A stretch of 64,000 nucleotides of DNA, taken from contig NC_054755.1 in the NCBI RefSeq assembly GCF_018143015.1, positions 7,495,124-7,559,123 on the forward strand. The letters are read 5' to 3'. The notes under the pieces were generated by a model that saw only the letters and a list, made by a program, of their open reading frames with translations, was not told where the DNA came from and searched no databases. The translations under genes and the position numbers were made by a program. Below, piece after piece: positions 45,760 through 57,609 of the stretch (positions are counted from its first letter, which is position 1; every line of letters starts with the position of its first letter). This DNA is from Lytechinus variegatus. Lineage: Eukaryota > Echinodermata > Echinoidea > Temnopleuroida > Toxopneustidae.

Positions 45760-46041
45760 TGTGTCCAGCCGATTGGGAGTATGCGGGCACCAAATGTTTC
45801 CTGGTAACACCCTCAGTCGTGTCTTACCACGCGGCTAAACTCCACTGCAATAGTATGGATGCTGTTACCATGGGTAACGGGATGATGGAGGACCCTGCCC
45901 TGGTCTTCATAGAGAGTGATGAAGAGTTCGCCATCTTAAAGACTCTCGTTGATAATCCATGGGTCTGGTTGAACTGTATAAGAATAAGCGGATCATACAT
46001 CTGCTACAGTGACAGACAAATCACAGAAAGTGACTATCGAA
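45760..46041 (+). CDS. Right lectin gene, exon 6: main part of the C-type lectin domain
   Basis: 282 bp, acceptor ATCAAG, donor GTAAGT. Begins CPADWEYAGTKCFL, then HCNSMDAVTMGNGMMEDPAL, ILKTL, WVWLNCI and ends QITESDYR. Cysteines are placed as in long-form CTLDs. Confidence 0.92.
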
Positions 46042-46574
46042 GTAAGTAAAAATCCAACGAGCGTAGAGGGAAGCATTTCCTATAGACTCGTGTGTTAAAG
46101 TGGCATTAAAAAATAAGGAGGAAATTCGAGGGTTGAATGTTTACTACCAGTGGATAGGATAAATGTCTGACATTCCATATCTGACCAAAAAAGGGTACCT
46201 CGACCGGCTCATTTTAAAAATAAATCAGCATTTATGAAGACCTGACGGGACCAAATTTATCACTTGAGAGAGTAAAATGACGCTAATTCTTTCGCAAGTA
46301 AAAATATAGTTCCATATAGTGGTGATATATCTTTCCAATTTGGAAAAAAGTAAGTTCAGTAGGTACCCTCCCTAGAACATGTAGAATAAGTGTTAGATTG
46401 TCAGTCATATTCATTCATTTTTGTAAATCAGCAATATCAAATTTAAAAATTGAGCAATGGGTTGGCTCGAATGAATATCTATGGCCTGCCAGTTGTGATC
46501 AAGCGAAGTTGATCAGGAGCATGCAGCTAACAGCGAATTTCCTTATAACTTTGTCTTTTCTTATACCTGTATAG

Positions 46575-46705
46575 ACTGGGCCTCTAACCAACCTGACAAT
46601 ACCAGAGATTGCGTGCCTTTGAGAATGACAGATGGCACGATGCATGATAATCGATGCACTTATCAATATACCTTGGTATGCCAAGTTACCATAAGGGAGA
46701 AATAG
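46575..46705 (+). CDS. Right lectin gene, exon 7: end of the C-type lectin domain
   Basis: Acceptor CCTGTATAG. Reads (N)WASNQPDNTRDCV, then LRMTDGTMHDNRC and LVCQVTIREK, and ends TAG at 46703-46705. The QPD motif is present, WND is replaced by MHD. In canonical CTLDs both help hold calcium, so binding may be altered. Confidence 0.87.
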
Positions 46706-47380
46706 TAGCAGTACATGACAAAGTGATTTCATTCTATTGAAGACTAGTCATGCTAATCCTGGGTCCCGTCTGCGATATTCTTCTGTCAGTACTTGTGCAA
46801 CCGACAAGAGAGGGGGCTGTGTTTGGAATTCTAAATCAGACTATAAATCATGGACTTGAGTCTTGCCTCAATTTTTCGTTTAAAAAAAATTCCTTGAAAA
46901 GGCGAGACTCGATCCCGCGTGCATGAACTCGACTGCAGGATTATTGGCTTATTGATGAAGACACACAAATTGAGCTGATTGGTGGGTGTGGCTTAATGGT
47001 CTGATTAAGACACACCAATCAAGCTAATCGATGGGTTGGAAAGGTTATATTATAACTACATGTATTCGTGTCGCCATGAATATTCATGAGGCGATGAAGT
47101 CACGGCTGTGGTGTAATGTGCCCTCTCGCGTCTGCTGCATCGCATCCCATCTTGCAAAGCAGTTTTGATCGATCCGATCGACCACGAGAATTAAAAAGCC
47201 ACTTAGCTTGTTTGTTCAAAATTATTTCTAGATATGATGCATTGTCATTTATTCATATATGTTTTGAAGATAATTGGGGTGCCCCTTTTTGTTTACTAAG
47301 GACATCGTGCAAATTTCCTGTAGAACGAATTATGACAATGATGGATTTTTACACAATTTAGATGAGTTTACTTTACGTTA
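46706..47380. other. 3' flank of the right lectin gene, then repeats
   Basis: Homology to the left arm continues to about 46885. No canonical AATAAA close to the stop. About 46968-47035 holds an inverted pair (GATTGGTGGGTGTGGCTTAA and ATTAAGACACACCAATC). About 47130-47350 is a worn GATTGATCCAATC-family element sharing AGGACATCGTGCAAATTTCC with 61798-61817. Confidence 0.5.
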
Positions 47381-47382
47381 TA

Positions 47383-47777
47383 CAGTGCGTCCCACAAAAC
47401 ACGAAACCGAGATTTATCGATGATTTATCATAACTTAATCACAAATACAGTAGACAAATGACCTACCATTGTAAAGCTTAGAATCTCCACTTTCATCCAA
47501 AAGTACTTAGATTATTTCTCATTCACACATGAGTGAGCAAAAACAATTTGAAGAGGGGATACCAAAAGATCACTTGGCGGCCGGGCTGTATCTGGGTTTC
47601 AAAAAGAAAACCACATTTTTAAAAGTTCAATATCTGCTCGTTAATTTGATATTTCAATTACAGAAAGTGGTAAAGAAATAACAAAGTTATGGTTATTTGA
47701 AAAAGGCTTGAATTTTAATAAGTTAAGTTATGATCACCGCTTAATCTCGGTTTCGTTTTTCTTTCTGGGACGCACTG
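47383..47777. mobile_element. Mariner-like MITE
   Basis: Ends CAGTGCGTCCCACAAAACAC...GAAACCGAGATT and, inverted, AATCTCGGTTTCG...CTGGGACGCACTG, with TA on both sides (47381-47382 and 47778-47779). No coding capacity. Confidence 0.8.
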
Positions 47778-47991
47778 TATTTTATTACAAATAATTTACA
47801 TTAATCTTTTTGTCAAACCATCAAACAACATCTTGTCAAATTAAACTAAATAATTCTTTCTGATGATTTTGCGGTTTCAACAACAATTGTATTTGGTTTA
47901 TTCTTCTCTCATGTAATTAACATTCATGCTGATGACGTACGACTGTGCATAGATCAGTGCTGTGCACTTTCATTACGTAACTTTGGCGTCA

Positions 47992-48050
47992 ACGAACATA
48001 GAGGGCAGCAACAGCCATGTGTGGCTGCCCTCTACGTTCGTAAGTTGCCA
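47992..48050. repeat. Hairpin repeat ACGAACATAGAGGGCAGC
   Basis: AACGAACATAGAGGGCAGCA, short loop, then GGCTGCCCTCTACGTTCG. Copies: 27763-27809, a half copy at about 46055, a worn copy at 38621. Confidence 0.8.
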
Positions 48051-48188
48051 TGCAACGATTTTTATGTGAACAACTCATTCATGTCGTGATTTTGGTCATC
48101 ACTTTGGTTACTTAAACGTTATTTTATCACGTCACTCGGCTAAGATAAGTAATTATACTCACGTTATTGGGCGTGAATCAAGAAATAA

Positions 48189-48485
48189 AGGACACCGCAC
48201 ACCTTACAATTGGTCTGCGATCCGAATGTGAAATAAAACGTAGTAGAAATTGATTGTTGAAAGATGGCATATTTTACTGCGTAATGTTCTAAACTATATA
48301 CAAATACCGATGTTCAAGTCTGTAACTATGCTTTAATCCTTATTGAAATAAAAGCGCAATTGATATGCAATCGTAATGACGTCATGGCAATCGTACGATT
48401 GGCTACGATTTGAAACGAATTTGGCCTTTTCTAAATGTAAAGGCTTTTAATTTTTCAAATTTGTTATATTGGGGTTCTTACAGTT
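48189..48485 (-). mobile_element. Truncated Harbinger-like MITE
   Basis: Starts AGGACACCGCACACCTTACA and runs through shared interior (ATTGGCTACGATTTGAAAC), but lacks the far end. Inverted relative to the copy at 25053, with the same extended flank at 48040-48188. Confidence 0.7.
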
Positions 48486-49317
48486 GTTACGATACTGCAA
48501 CAAATAACAATGAAAATTTCGTTTTAACTTTTATTTCCTTTTCTTTTCATAGAGGAAATATATAGATCACTACACAAAATTTAAATAAATATTTATGTTA
48601 CATCTCTTGATGTGCAGATTATAATCCAAAATTAAATCCAGATAAAATCCTAGTTGGCTGGCGAAAATTCCTTAAATTAAAGTTAACAATGATGGCGATG
48701 ATGAAATTGATGTTGAAGCACGATCGAATAACAACAGTAACTGTAACGAGTTAAAAAGTCTATGAAGACGATGTTGATGATGATTAACAGTCAATTTCAG
48801 CAATCCATGGGTTTAAAAGCGTACATTAAACAGGTTGATGATCTCGATGAGAAATGAAAATTCCTCTCTCAAAGTAACTGCAAACTATTCATTGGTGGCG
48901 TACAAATAATTCAACAGAAGATAAATGTTGTATTCCAGTTGGAAATAAACTATGGTTGACATAAAGTCTGGTGTTAAACTCTTGAGTTCTAGTCTGATAT
49001 GATGTCCTTAAAGAAACTGCCAGCTTATAAATTATTCACTATTCTGGAAGCTTCTATAGTATTGTCTACAAAAAGAAAATTCTGCCAATTTCCAGAGCAG
49101 TCTAATTTAAGAAGACTCTTGAATGACCTCAGTGAAATTAACAATGTAAACAACATAGCTAATCCTATTGTTCTATTCACTGCCAAAACGAGTCTATTGT
49201 GAACAATCTCTATTTGGAAATAACAAAATTCCTCAACCTTTAAATAGGTGTAGGCATGACTAACAAAGTTTTACTGAGACATTCTGGAATATTCTTAATC
49301 ATTCTTTGCGTATCCGG
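48486..49317. other. Intergenic, nothing supported
   Basis: AT-rich sequence without coding support. Confidence 0.45.
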
Positions 49318-49455
49318 ACATCTACCCCCTGGACATCCACCTCCGGACATCCACCACCCGGACATCCACCCCCTTAGGACATCTACCCCCTAGGACAAGT
49401 ACCCCCGGACATCTACCCCCCGGACATCCACCCTCGGACATCTACCCCCGGTCTT
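49318..49455. repeat. Minisatellite GGACATCYACCCCC
   Basis: About nine head-to-tail units of 13-17 bp (GGACATCTACCCCC, GGACATCCACCACCC and so on). The strand is C-rich. Unit length and near-perfect lack of spacers exclude a CRISPR array. Confidence 0.9.
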
Positions 49456-51207
49456 ATTTAATGCAAATGTTGGCCAATTCTTCAATAATGTTTGCACGAA
49501 AGACCTTTTCAAATGTTACAGATTCCTTCGTTGTTTTCCGTATATATGCGATGAGTTTCAATCACTAGGGGCCTAAATCCACAAGTACATCTTTCCTGTG
49601 ATTTTGGATAAATGAGGATGTGATTAAATGGGCTAGAACACTTGGAGTCACTTTTGCTTACATTACTTGTTGCTATAACTGGCAAGTATTCTGGCTATCA
49701 AAAACAAGAACTAGAAAAAAATTGATATTCGCAAATACGTCAATTTCGATAGCAATTCAGAGATATTTCTTACAATTTCTAACTGGAGACACTCAAGTTA
49801 TGTCTAACAATAAAAGATTATATCAGGATATGAAATAATTATCATTTTTATCAACATTGGGGAGTTTGCGGAATTTTGGGACTATTTTTTTTCTCATTTT
49901 TAATGGATAATACTTTGGGGCAACAAGTAATTATGCAGTAAAAGCAAATATCATTCTGCCATATCGAACATATTTTGTGCCATATCTTGCATGGGCGACT
50001 CTCGAACGTACGTATATTGTCGCCCCAAAGCATGCATTTTGGGGAATTTTCAGGGGCAATTTGGGCCGACATGAGGGCAAAATCGTCCGTCACCCTTATG
50101 TATTTCCGAGGCTGAATCATAATGCTCTAACATAGCAACATGTTGGGGGTAAACACCCACATAGGCTCGTTTGTTAATATCACCCTTTTAGAAGTACATT
50201 TAGAACAAGTGTACTTATATATTTTTTCTTCTCAGTAGATTAAAAAAAATCGTTTGTATCCTGACCAGTATCGTGATTTCTTTGTCTGGCGTTTTGCTTT
50301 CTTTCCTTAAAAATATACTGGCCTTCAAGGGGAAAGGGGGGTCAAGAAAGCAGACTGAGAGACAGAAAGTGGAGAACAGACTAAAAAGTTGTTTAGAGAA
50401 CTGAAATAGTGAGAAATTGGTAAATTTGATATATCGTTTTTATACAAAACTTACATTTATCCTGTAATCTGAAGGCCTATATGATATAAAGAAAACAAAA
50501 TTTCTTGAATTTGGGTTTATCATTTACCAATGAATTCCACTTTTTGATGGAAAATTACAGTCCAAACTAAATTCAAACGAACAAGTAGAGAATACAAAAT
50601 CACGATGATTTTTTTTCTAAACTTTGGGTTTATGATTTACCGATGAATAAACGACATACGGGTATCATCGTAAATGTTGCTAATCAAGTGCGGAGCAATA
50701 TGGAGGCATGATAAAAGTTGCAATCGTGCCCCCATACCGCCCCATCCCCTCCTCCCTACCAAAAACTATGCAATTGATAAAGAAGAAAAAGAGTGCACGA
50801 GGGAAATGGTCATGCACCCACCGTCGATGAATAGAAATTTGTAAATGTTTTTTCCCCCATAATTCCATTAAACGTCAAAAAAAACACAACTTTCACGAGC
50901 ATTAATAAATATCACAAGCAGATCTGTGTTGTCTATTTCAACACGTGCCTACGTGTTTTAATTCAATACAATGAGTTGTTAACTTGACATGAACGTGTGA
51001 ACATGAATAAGCTAATGTAAATACATTGCACAACACTGACAGGCTTAAATATTTATCATTGATCATTGACTTCATTAAATTGTTTTGAATACACAATGCA
51101 TCTATGTGAGCTGTAACGTTTCCACAATTAAAGCAAATCAAACATTTCTAGGTTGACAAACGGCATCTGAACCAAGGTGGGTAAGCTTCGAATTAAAAAA
51201 AATATAT
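49456..51207. other. Intergenic, nothing supported
   Basis: Small open frames only, none with family or splice support. Confidence 0.45.
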
Positions 51208-51209
51208 TT

Positions 51210-52654
51210 AAAGAGAAGACAAGTACACCCCGACAAAAATTTGATTTGAATAAAAAAAGAAAAATCCAACAAGCAGACCACTGAAAATTTCGTCAAATTC
51301 GGATGCAAATAAGAAAGCAATGACATTTTAAAGTTTCGCTTAATTTCACAAAACAGTTTTATGGCACATCCTGGTCGGTATGTAAATGGAGACTGATGAC
51401 ATCATCCACTCTTTATTTCTTTTGTATTTAATTATATGAAATGTGACATATTCTAATTGTCTCCTCATTGTCACCTTAATACCTCTTAACGCGCAAAGCG
51501 AGTTAATGAGAGGTTATCTCAGGTCAGACTAGCTGGACAACAACATATCTCGCCAGCGGTACGTAACAGGTGTTTACAGGGAAGGGGCGTGGTCAGGCGA
51601 ATTCCTTTGTCCTGGTGGAGATATGTTGCGATGCCAAATATGGCATTTTTCGGACTTCACGAGGAGGCGTGGCCCAAAAAATGTTGCATTGCGAATTTTG
51701 GTAGTTCGGACATCACAAGGAGGCGTGGCTAAAGATGCTACGTCGCGTTAGCTGACGTGGTAATTTCGGGAGGGGGCAAAATCCAATTTTTAACAAGTTA
51801 GCATTCTTCTTCGTGGAGTCGAGTGGAAAGCATCTTTTATCTCAATTCACCTGTTTTGTGCCACACGAATTCCATTTCGGACCAAAACGTTGCCTCGTTC
51901 ACATTCTAGTTCGGGGCCGTTGGTGGGGCTTGTGAGCACTAGTTTCTGTTTTAAAAGTTTTCCTGCATAAGCTCGTGTTGCAAACGGGAATCTTTGCTTC
52001 GTAGCTTTGCAGATGGATTTTTACGTTTCCCACATTTGGCCAACATGACAAACTGGTGTCTTTGTCATGAATGTGGATGGACTGTTTTAATTTTCAATTG
52101 AGGAGATTGGTTTAATAACTTATATTTTTTTCGCATATGACACATCTCAGGAGGCTTTACGTTTATACATGTATTATTGTTTTAATTCTTGCATTATATT
52201 ATTTTGGCTTTATTTGATGCCACATCATTTTACATTTCGGTATACATCATTTGGAAGATGCTTTTCAGAAACAATTTATTAAACTCCACGGAAACTGCAT
52301 TTACTCGCCTCTCGTGTATTTTGTCTGGGTTGAGATAAAACGATTAATTCCTCCCTGAACATGTGGAATTGGCATTGTTTAATACTATATGGTTCGGTCA
52401 ACTTGGTGATTATTGTCAAATCTGTAAAAAAAAAAAAGAAATACATGTATTGTATAATTCAAACAATAAAAAACAAAAGAAATAGTGATGGACACCATCG
52501 ACTGATTCATTTGCATGACACTGAGTGAAAAATAAGCAAATCTTTAAAATGCCATCTTATTTTACATCCGATTTTGATGAAATTTTCTGCGTTATGCTGG
52601 TTTGATTTTTCTCTATTTATTCAAATCAACATTTTTCTCGGATAGACTTTACCT
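51210..52654. mobile_element. Foldback element (TTAA family) split by an insert
   Basis: TTAA flanks both ends (51208-51211 and 52655-52658). The left arm (ATTTGATTTGAATAAAAAAAG, AATGACATTTTAAAGTTTCG) is inverted in the right arm (52540-52650). An insert of about 860 bp, at about 51477-52334, interrupts the middle. It starts with a small hairpin, ACCTCTTAACGCGC...GCGAGTTAATGAGAGGT, and is unrelated to other sequence in the window. Confidence 0.65.
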
Positions 52655-52909
52655 TTAAAGAGACAAAACATAGTTTATTTTCATTCTTATAAGATACAAG
52701 AGGAGAATAGGAGAAAGAAGAAGTGCAAGTAGGAAGGTGAATAATCAATAGACATAAATTCATGAACTTGTGCAGTTTACATAAAAACAAGAGTGTCATA
52801 CAAACATAAAAATACCATCGAATGACAAACCATAAATTTCTACTTGCAGAATATCAGCTATCAAGTAACACTCTTAATGATACAAAGCTCTTGCAATATC
52901 TCCATAATA

Positions 52910-53308
52910 CAGACCTGCCAACCTCTGGGAATGAAAAAGTGTATTCTGTGATTAAAAAAAGGGTATTTTTCCCCTCAAAAGTGTATTCCATAATAAAATG
53001 CGTGGCGGACTTGCTCATTGCGGCACCCAAGCTGCATGCAAGCTGAAATGCGCACTGCATGCTCTTGCAGATGAAAAAAATAAATAAAAATGTGTATATC
53101 TCACCCTGGTAAAAAAAAAATGATTGAAAAAAAAACAATTTGCTTGAAATTACATTGATCTAATAACAATATTTGTGTAAGTTTTATGAAATAGAGGCAT
53201 ATATTTTTTTTTTTACAAATACCTATTTTTAAAACAAATAACGTACTGCCGTATTCTGGTTGCAAAAACGTACTAAATAAGCAAAAAAGGTACTGGCTGG
53301 CAGGTCTG
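52910..53308. mobile_element. DNA transposon relic, CAGACCTGCCA ends
   Basis: CAGACCTGCCAACC at the left and CTGGCAGGTCTG at the right are inverted repeats of 11 bp. The interior is AT-rich with lysine- and phenylalanine-rich nonsense frames. No clear target duplication. Confidence 0.6.
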
Positions 53309-53589
53309 ATTATATAAGTCAATGATTTGATCAAATTGGCACAAGTACAACGGCATATACTCTATCAAGTACATGTACTCTATAAAAAATACTTAAAAAC
53401 AAGGCATAATTCTAAAGTCATGAGTCATTAGCTCTATGAGGTGTAATAGTGACTTTGAACTATTTTGACATAGTATCAGATAACAGATTAATTTAAATTA
53501 TAAAGTGATCCTTTGAGCTTATTATTGACATGTATTTACATATACCAGTTAAATATAATAAATAATTGCCTGAACTTCCTCGAACTATC

Positions 53590-53935
53590 ATATTATCTTC
53601 TCCCATTTCAAAGATTGCGATCCTGGTACCCTCTTACAATTTTTAGTCAACATTCTTGACATTCTCACCCCTGCTAATTCTTGACCTAGTCCCCTAAACC
53701 CTTCCATCTAAAATATCTTTTATATTTTTCCCCTTTCGTTTTAACCCTGTTATGTATTTTACTGTTTTAGATTATTTTTTTTCATGTATTAAGTATTTAT
53801 TTTTTATGTCACTGTGCACTCGTCACAAGCTGTGCTTTTTGAGTTGCTACCTCCATTGTTTTGATCAAGTTCTTTAAATGTATTGTTGCTTTTTATCATT
53901 GGAAATAAATGTACTTTCATTCATTCATTTTTAAC
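53590..53935 (+). mobile_element. Possible 3' tail of a LINE
   Basis: A pyrimidine-rich stretch ends with GGAAATAAATGTACTTTCAT followed by (TCAT)n, which resembles LINE 3' UTRs with short tandem tails. No coding part is visible, so the call is weak. Confidence 0.35.
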
Positions 53936-56300
53936 ATGTTTGACATAATTTTTCTGAGAATAGCAATCCCTATACCAGTTTGGTTTGTTTGTCATGTGCA
54001 ATATTTATCTGCATTCATTAATTAAAACGTTCATTATTTTCCAAGAGGTTATCATCACTCTTCTGCAATTCCACATTTCAAGGGAAGTTGTGGTTTATTT
54101 TCCATGCTCTTTGCCTATTACATTTCCTCAAAAAATAACTATGCAGATAGTATACACAATATCCGGGGGTAATATACACTACCATTCTTGTGATTAGTTT
54201 GCTTAACAATCAGGAATGTTATATTGAGTCATATACATTACCTTACAGGATATTATAACATAAATTACATTCATAACAGATACATGTAGATTGAGGAAAT
54301 ACAGCTATTTGATACTTTTTAGCACTCACTATACCATGTGGATGCAAGCACTGATCATAAAATGTATACAATTATTGATTATAAAAGAAACATTTTTTTA
54401 AAATATAAATACAGAAAGCACACTTTATGCATTGCACATGATCCTATGAGAATGATATGTAGTACTTTTTCATTAGAAATGGAAAGGTTACTTGGAATAT
54501 TAATGGAATGCTGTGACTGATTAATAATAATAATAATAATAATATTAATAATAAAAAGTAATACAATACAATAAAATAATAATAATAAACCATTGCTGGA
54601 TTTAAATAGTGCTTTTTGCCTGAGGATAATAAGCACTGCTGTTATTACCCCAGCTTTAGCTCAAGCTACCAGTTTTTTTGGCAAAGAAATAGAAGAATCT
54701 AGTACCAGTTATCAAACAATAAAGTCTTCATACAGGCAACTTTGCCTCAAAATAAAGTAGAATGTATTGGGAAAACAAATTCTCTTCAACTCTCAAAAGA
54801 AATTTGTCTTAGAAGAGAATGTGGCCTAAAATTTTCAACTTAATGAGAGTTAAGCTATTATTAAGGTGAATGGTCACATTATCATAAATGTGTTCTCTGG
54901 GTTCTATAGCAATATATAGCAAATTCACTGTATATAGACTGAAATCCACTCTATCTGTAAGTAACACTTTCAGACAAAGATAATTAGAGGGGGGTAAAGA
55001 ACATCCTAATGCACAGTTTAGGGAGGGGGCAATGGAGTGAACTTCACAAGACAATTTGTTGCACAATGATTATAAAGAAGTAAAGACACCCATGTGCAGT
55101 ATCTATGTGAGGCACATATAATTTAAATACTAAACAAAATTATATAACAAAGTTCTAATATATACATATAAATGTTGATTTCTTCAATTTCTTCAAGCGA
55201 GACAAGTGGTAATTTTATTACATGATATCCATAAATATTACATATTATTCTATTTCAATGCACCAACAAACAACAATTCATCTTGTTAATTACACATCTA
55301 TCAATAAATATAATCTATTTCAAATCATCAGCAATTCAACTTTGAAACTAAATATGTATCTATAAATATAATCTATTGCAAGGCCTCAACAATTTATTGA
55401 GTAAACTACACATATATCCTCACTTTCATGTGTATTACAAAAAATATAGATCATACAACATATACAAGTATGTGAATATACCACCATTCAGAAATAACAG
55501 ACATGAATATATGATGTCCTGTATCGAAATAATGTATCAATATAAGAGCACCCACTCCCCCCTCCCCCCCCCCAAAGGTCTATATTCACATAATCACATG
55601 ATTTGATAACTCTAAGGCTCATATGAATGTGCGAATATCCATTTGATACTAGTACTGAAATGAAAGACACTAAAAAGAGGATACCTACAGGCAACATGAT
55701 AACATGAAATACAAAGAAAACAAAAGACTAATACATCAATCAATATCTAAATTCATTTCAACTCGTGAATTCAAAAAGCACATCCCTTAAAAAAAAATCT
55801 TTACGGAATATGTGTATGCAAATGCAGCTAAATAAAACACGAAAGTACAAGAAAAATTTTTTGAAAGCACACTTACAAACAAAACATGTACGTGTAGGCC
55901 TTCAACACAATGCTATCATTAACATACAGCAACATACAGGTACATAGATGTATAAGAACAATTATGTCTATTAGTCACCAATATTACAAGTATACACTTC
56001 AAAGATTGTAAACATTACATACCGGTATGCAAATTTCCAGGTATCAAAATAGTCAAGCATTGAGCAAAAAGAGGTACATGCATATTTCTGTGAAATCATA
56101 TTTTTTTCATTTTGCATGTATATGACATGTTAAATACAACAACATACAAAGACTTTAATCAATATATAATATCTTATTTATCATTATGTTTTCAATTGTA
56201 GAGTGTGAATGCTTAATAAAATTTATGATGACAGATAGCTTTCCATAGGTAAGATTGATTTGATCGATAAAAACACTTTGTAAGATTGGGCTTTAAAATC
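53936..56300. other. AT-rich, no gene seen
   Basis: Holds an (AAT)n tract at 54518-54560 and a C-run at 55557-55573. Part may be 3' flank of the coiled-coil gene on the minus strand. Confidence 0.45.
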
Positions 56301-56634
56301 ATTTATTAGTTGCAAAGCATAATCAAGTGATATGGAGGTACCAACAACTCTTTTAATGATTAAATATTCAATTGTTTTTTTTTTAAGTATAGATTGTATC
56401 AGAGAAACAAAAACTACTAGAAATGAATATTTTACAACATACATTCACACAATCTTGAAGTACATGTAAATATTCTACTTAACATAAACTCTACAACCAT
56501 ATCTAATTTAATGCACCAGAGTTATAGTAATAAATTAATAAGTATCACATTGCTTGATTTATAGTTTCATTTACTTAATATGCTTAAGCTGGAGTTTTGA
56601 AAATTTCTTCTTTGACCTTTGACCTCATGTTCAT
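56301..56634 (-). other. Candidate 3' UTR of the coiled-coil gene
   Basis: Runs from the stop codon to a possible minus-strand AATAAA at 56302-56307. Other signals lie further on, so the end is uncertain. Confidence 0.35.
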
Positions 56635-56782
56635 TCACACCACTCCTGAGTCGGCTTTAGAAGATGTCTCTTCATCTTCTGTCTGGGTGTTGCTTCTCTC
56701 TCTGGAGTTGGATAGTTCCCCGTTCTCTCCACTCGCCCCGAGCTCGTCCAGTTCCTCAGGTGTAATATTTGTACTGGCAAGA
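56635..56782 (-). CDS. Coiled-coil protein gene, terminal exon
   Basis: Minus strand. The acceptor CATCTTGTAG lies above 56782; the stop TGA is at 56635-56637. It encodes LASTNITPEELDELGASGEN, then NSRERSNTQTEDEETSSKAD and SGVV. It is an acidic, Ser/Thr-rich tail. It joins the previous exon (57610-57716) with phase 2 and no stop. I do not recognise the gene; a cytoplasmic coiled-coil scaffold is the most I would infer. Confidence 0.75.
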
Positions 56783-56789
56783 CTACAAG

Positions 56790-57590
56790 ATGAGAGAGAA
56801 GAGGGTGAATTAAGAAAAGAAGATTTGATTGCCAGAAAAGAGGGTTTGATTGCAAGAGAGTTTGATCGCAAGAGAAGAGGGTTTGAATGCAAGAAAAAAA
56901 GAGATTGATTGCAAGAGAATATGGTTTGAAGAGGGTTTGATTGCAAGAGAAGAGGGTTTGATTGCAAGAAAAGGGGATTTGAATGCAAGAGAAGAGGAAT
57001 TGAATGCAAGAGAAGATGGTTTGATTGCAAGATAGGAGGGTTTGACTGCAAGAGAAGAGGATTTGATTGCCAGAGAAGAGGGTTTGACTGCAAGATAATA
57101 TGGTTTGATTGCAAGAGAAGAGGGTTTGAATACAAGAGAGTTTGATTGCAAGATACGATGGTTTGATTGCTATAGAGGAGGGTTTGATTGCAAGAGAAGA
57201 AGATTTGAATGCAAGAGAAGATGGTTTGATTGCAAGATAATATGGTTTAATTGCAAGAGAAGAGGGTTTGATTGCAAAAGAAGAGGGTTTGATTGCAAGA
57301 AAAGGGATTTGAATGCAAGAGAAGAGGAATTGAATGCAAGAGAAGATGGTTTGATTGCAAGATAGGAGGGTTTGACTGCAAGAGAAGAGAATTTGATTGC
57401 CAGAGAAGAGGGTTTGACTGCAAGATAATATGGTTTGATTGCAAGAGAAGAGGGTTTGATTGCAAGAGAAGAGGATTTGATTGCAAGATACGATGGTTTG
57501 ATTGCTATAGAGGAGGGTTTGATTGCAAGAGAAGAAGATTTGCATGCAAGAGAAGATGGTTTGATGGCAAAAGAGCTGGATTTAATTTTT
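56790..57590. repeat. 21-bp minisatellite filling the last intron of the coiled-coil gene
   Basis: Units close to TTTGATTGCAAGAGAAGAGGG, about 38 copies. A higher-order repeat of about 330-335 bp is visible: GAGGAATTGAATGCAAGAG at 56994 and 57324, ACGATGGTTTGATTGCTATA at 57155 and 57490. The unit length is a multiple of three and stops are rare, so several frames on both strands stay open for 80-300 codons. These are by-products. On the sense (minus) strand the tract is pyrimidine-rich. Confidence 0.92.
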
Positions 57591-57609
57591 AATTCCTTGC
57601 CACACTTAC

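Larger units (their letters stand above)
42134..46705 (+). other. Gene span: secreted EGF/C-type lectin protein, right (plus-strand) copy
   Basis: Seven coding exons: 42134-42136 (ATG only), 42551-42605, 43427-43609, 43933-44040, 44712-44819, 45760-46041 and 46575-46705. Joined coding length is 870 bases (289 residues plus stop), open throughout. After the ATG exon (phase 0) every junction is phase 1. Order: signal peptide, a four-Cys N-terminal segment, two EGF-like domains, C-type lectin domain. Probably secreted; carbohydrate binding is inferred from the QPD motif. Confidence 0.87.

Noticed and set aside
45723..46049. ATG at 45724 as the start of an independent lectin gene
   Set aside because: Although MNRVIYVLSFHQ precedes the domain in both copies, the acceptor ATCAAG and matching phase with the EGF exon give a better, complete gene.
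25960..46890. Inverted repeat as an assembly error
   Set aside because: The arms differ in many substitutions, insertions and exon 3 length, so they are distinct loci or alleles joined in inverse orientation only by real rearrangement; still worth a long-read check.
49318..49455. Possible CRISPR-like repeat
   Set aside because: Short C-rich units abut directly without spacers; an ordinary minisatellite.
56631..57545. 304-codon minus-strand frame rich in SCNQT repeats
   Set aside because: It is a reading of the 21-bp minisatellite; several frames on both strands are equally open, and the splice sites of the coiled-coil gene place the tract in an intron.
56790..57590. Possible CRISPR array
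   Set aside because: Units are 21 bp and contiguous with no unique spacers, in a metazoan genome.
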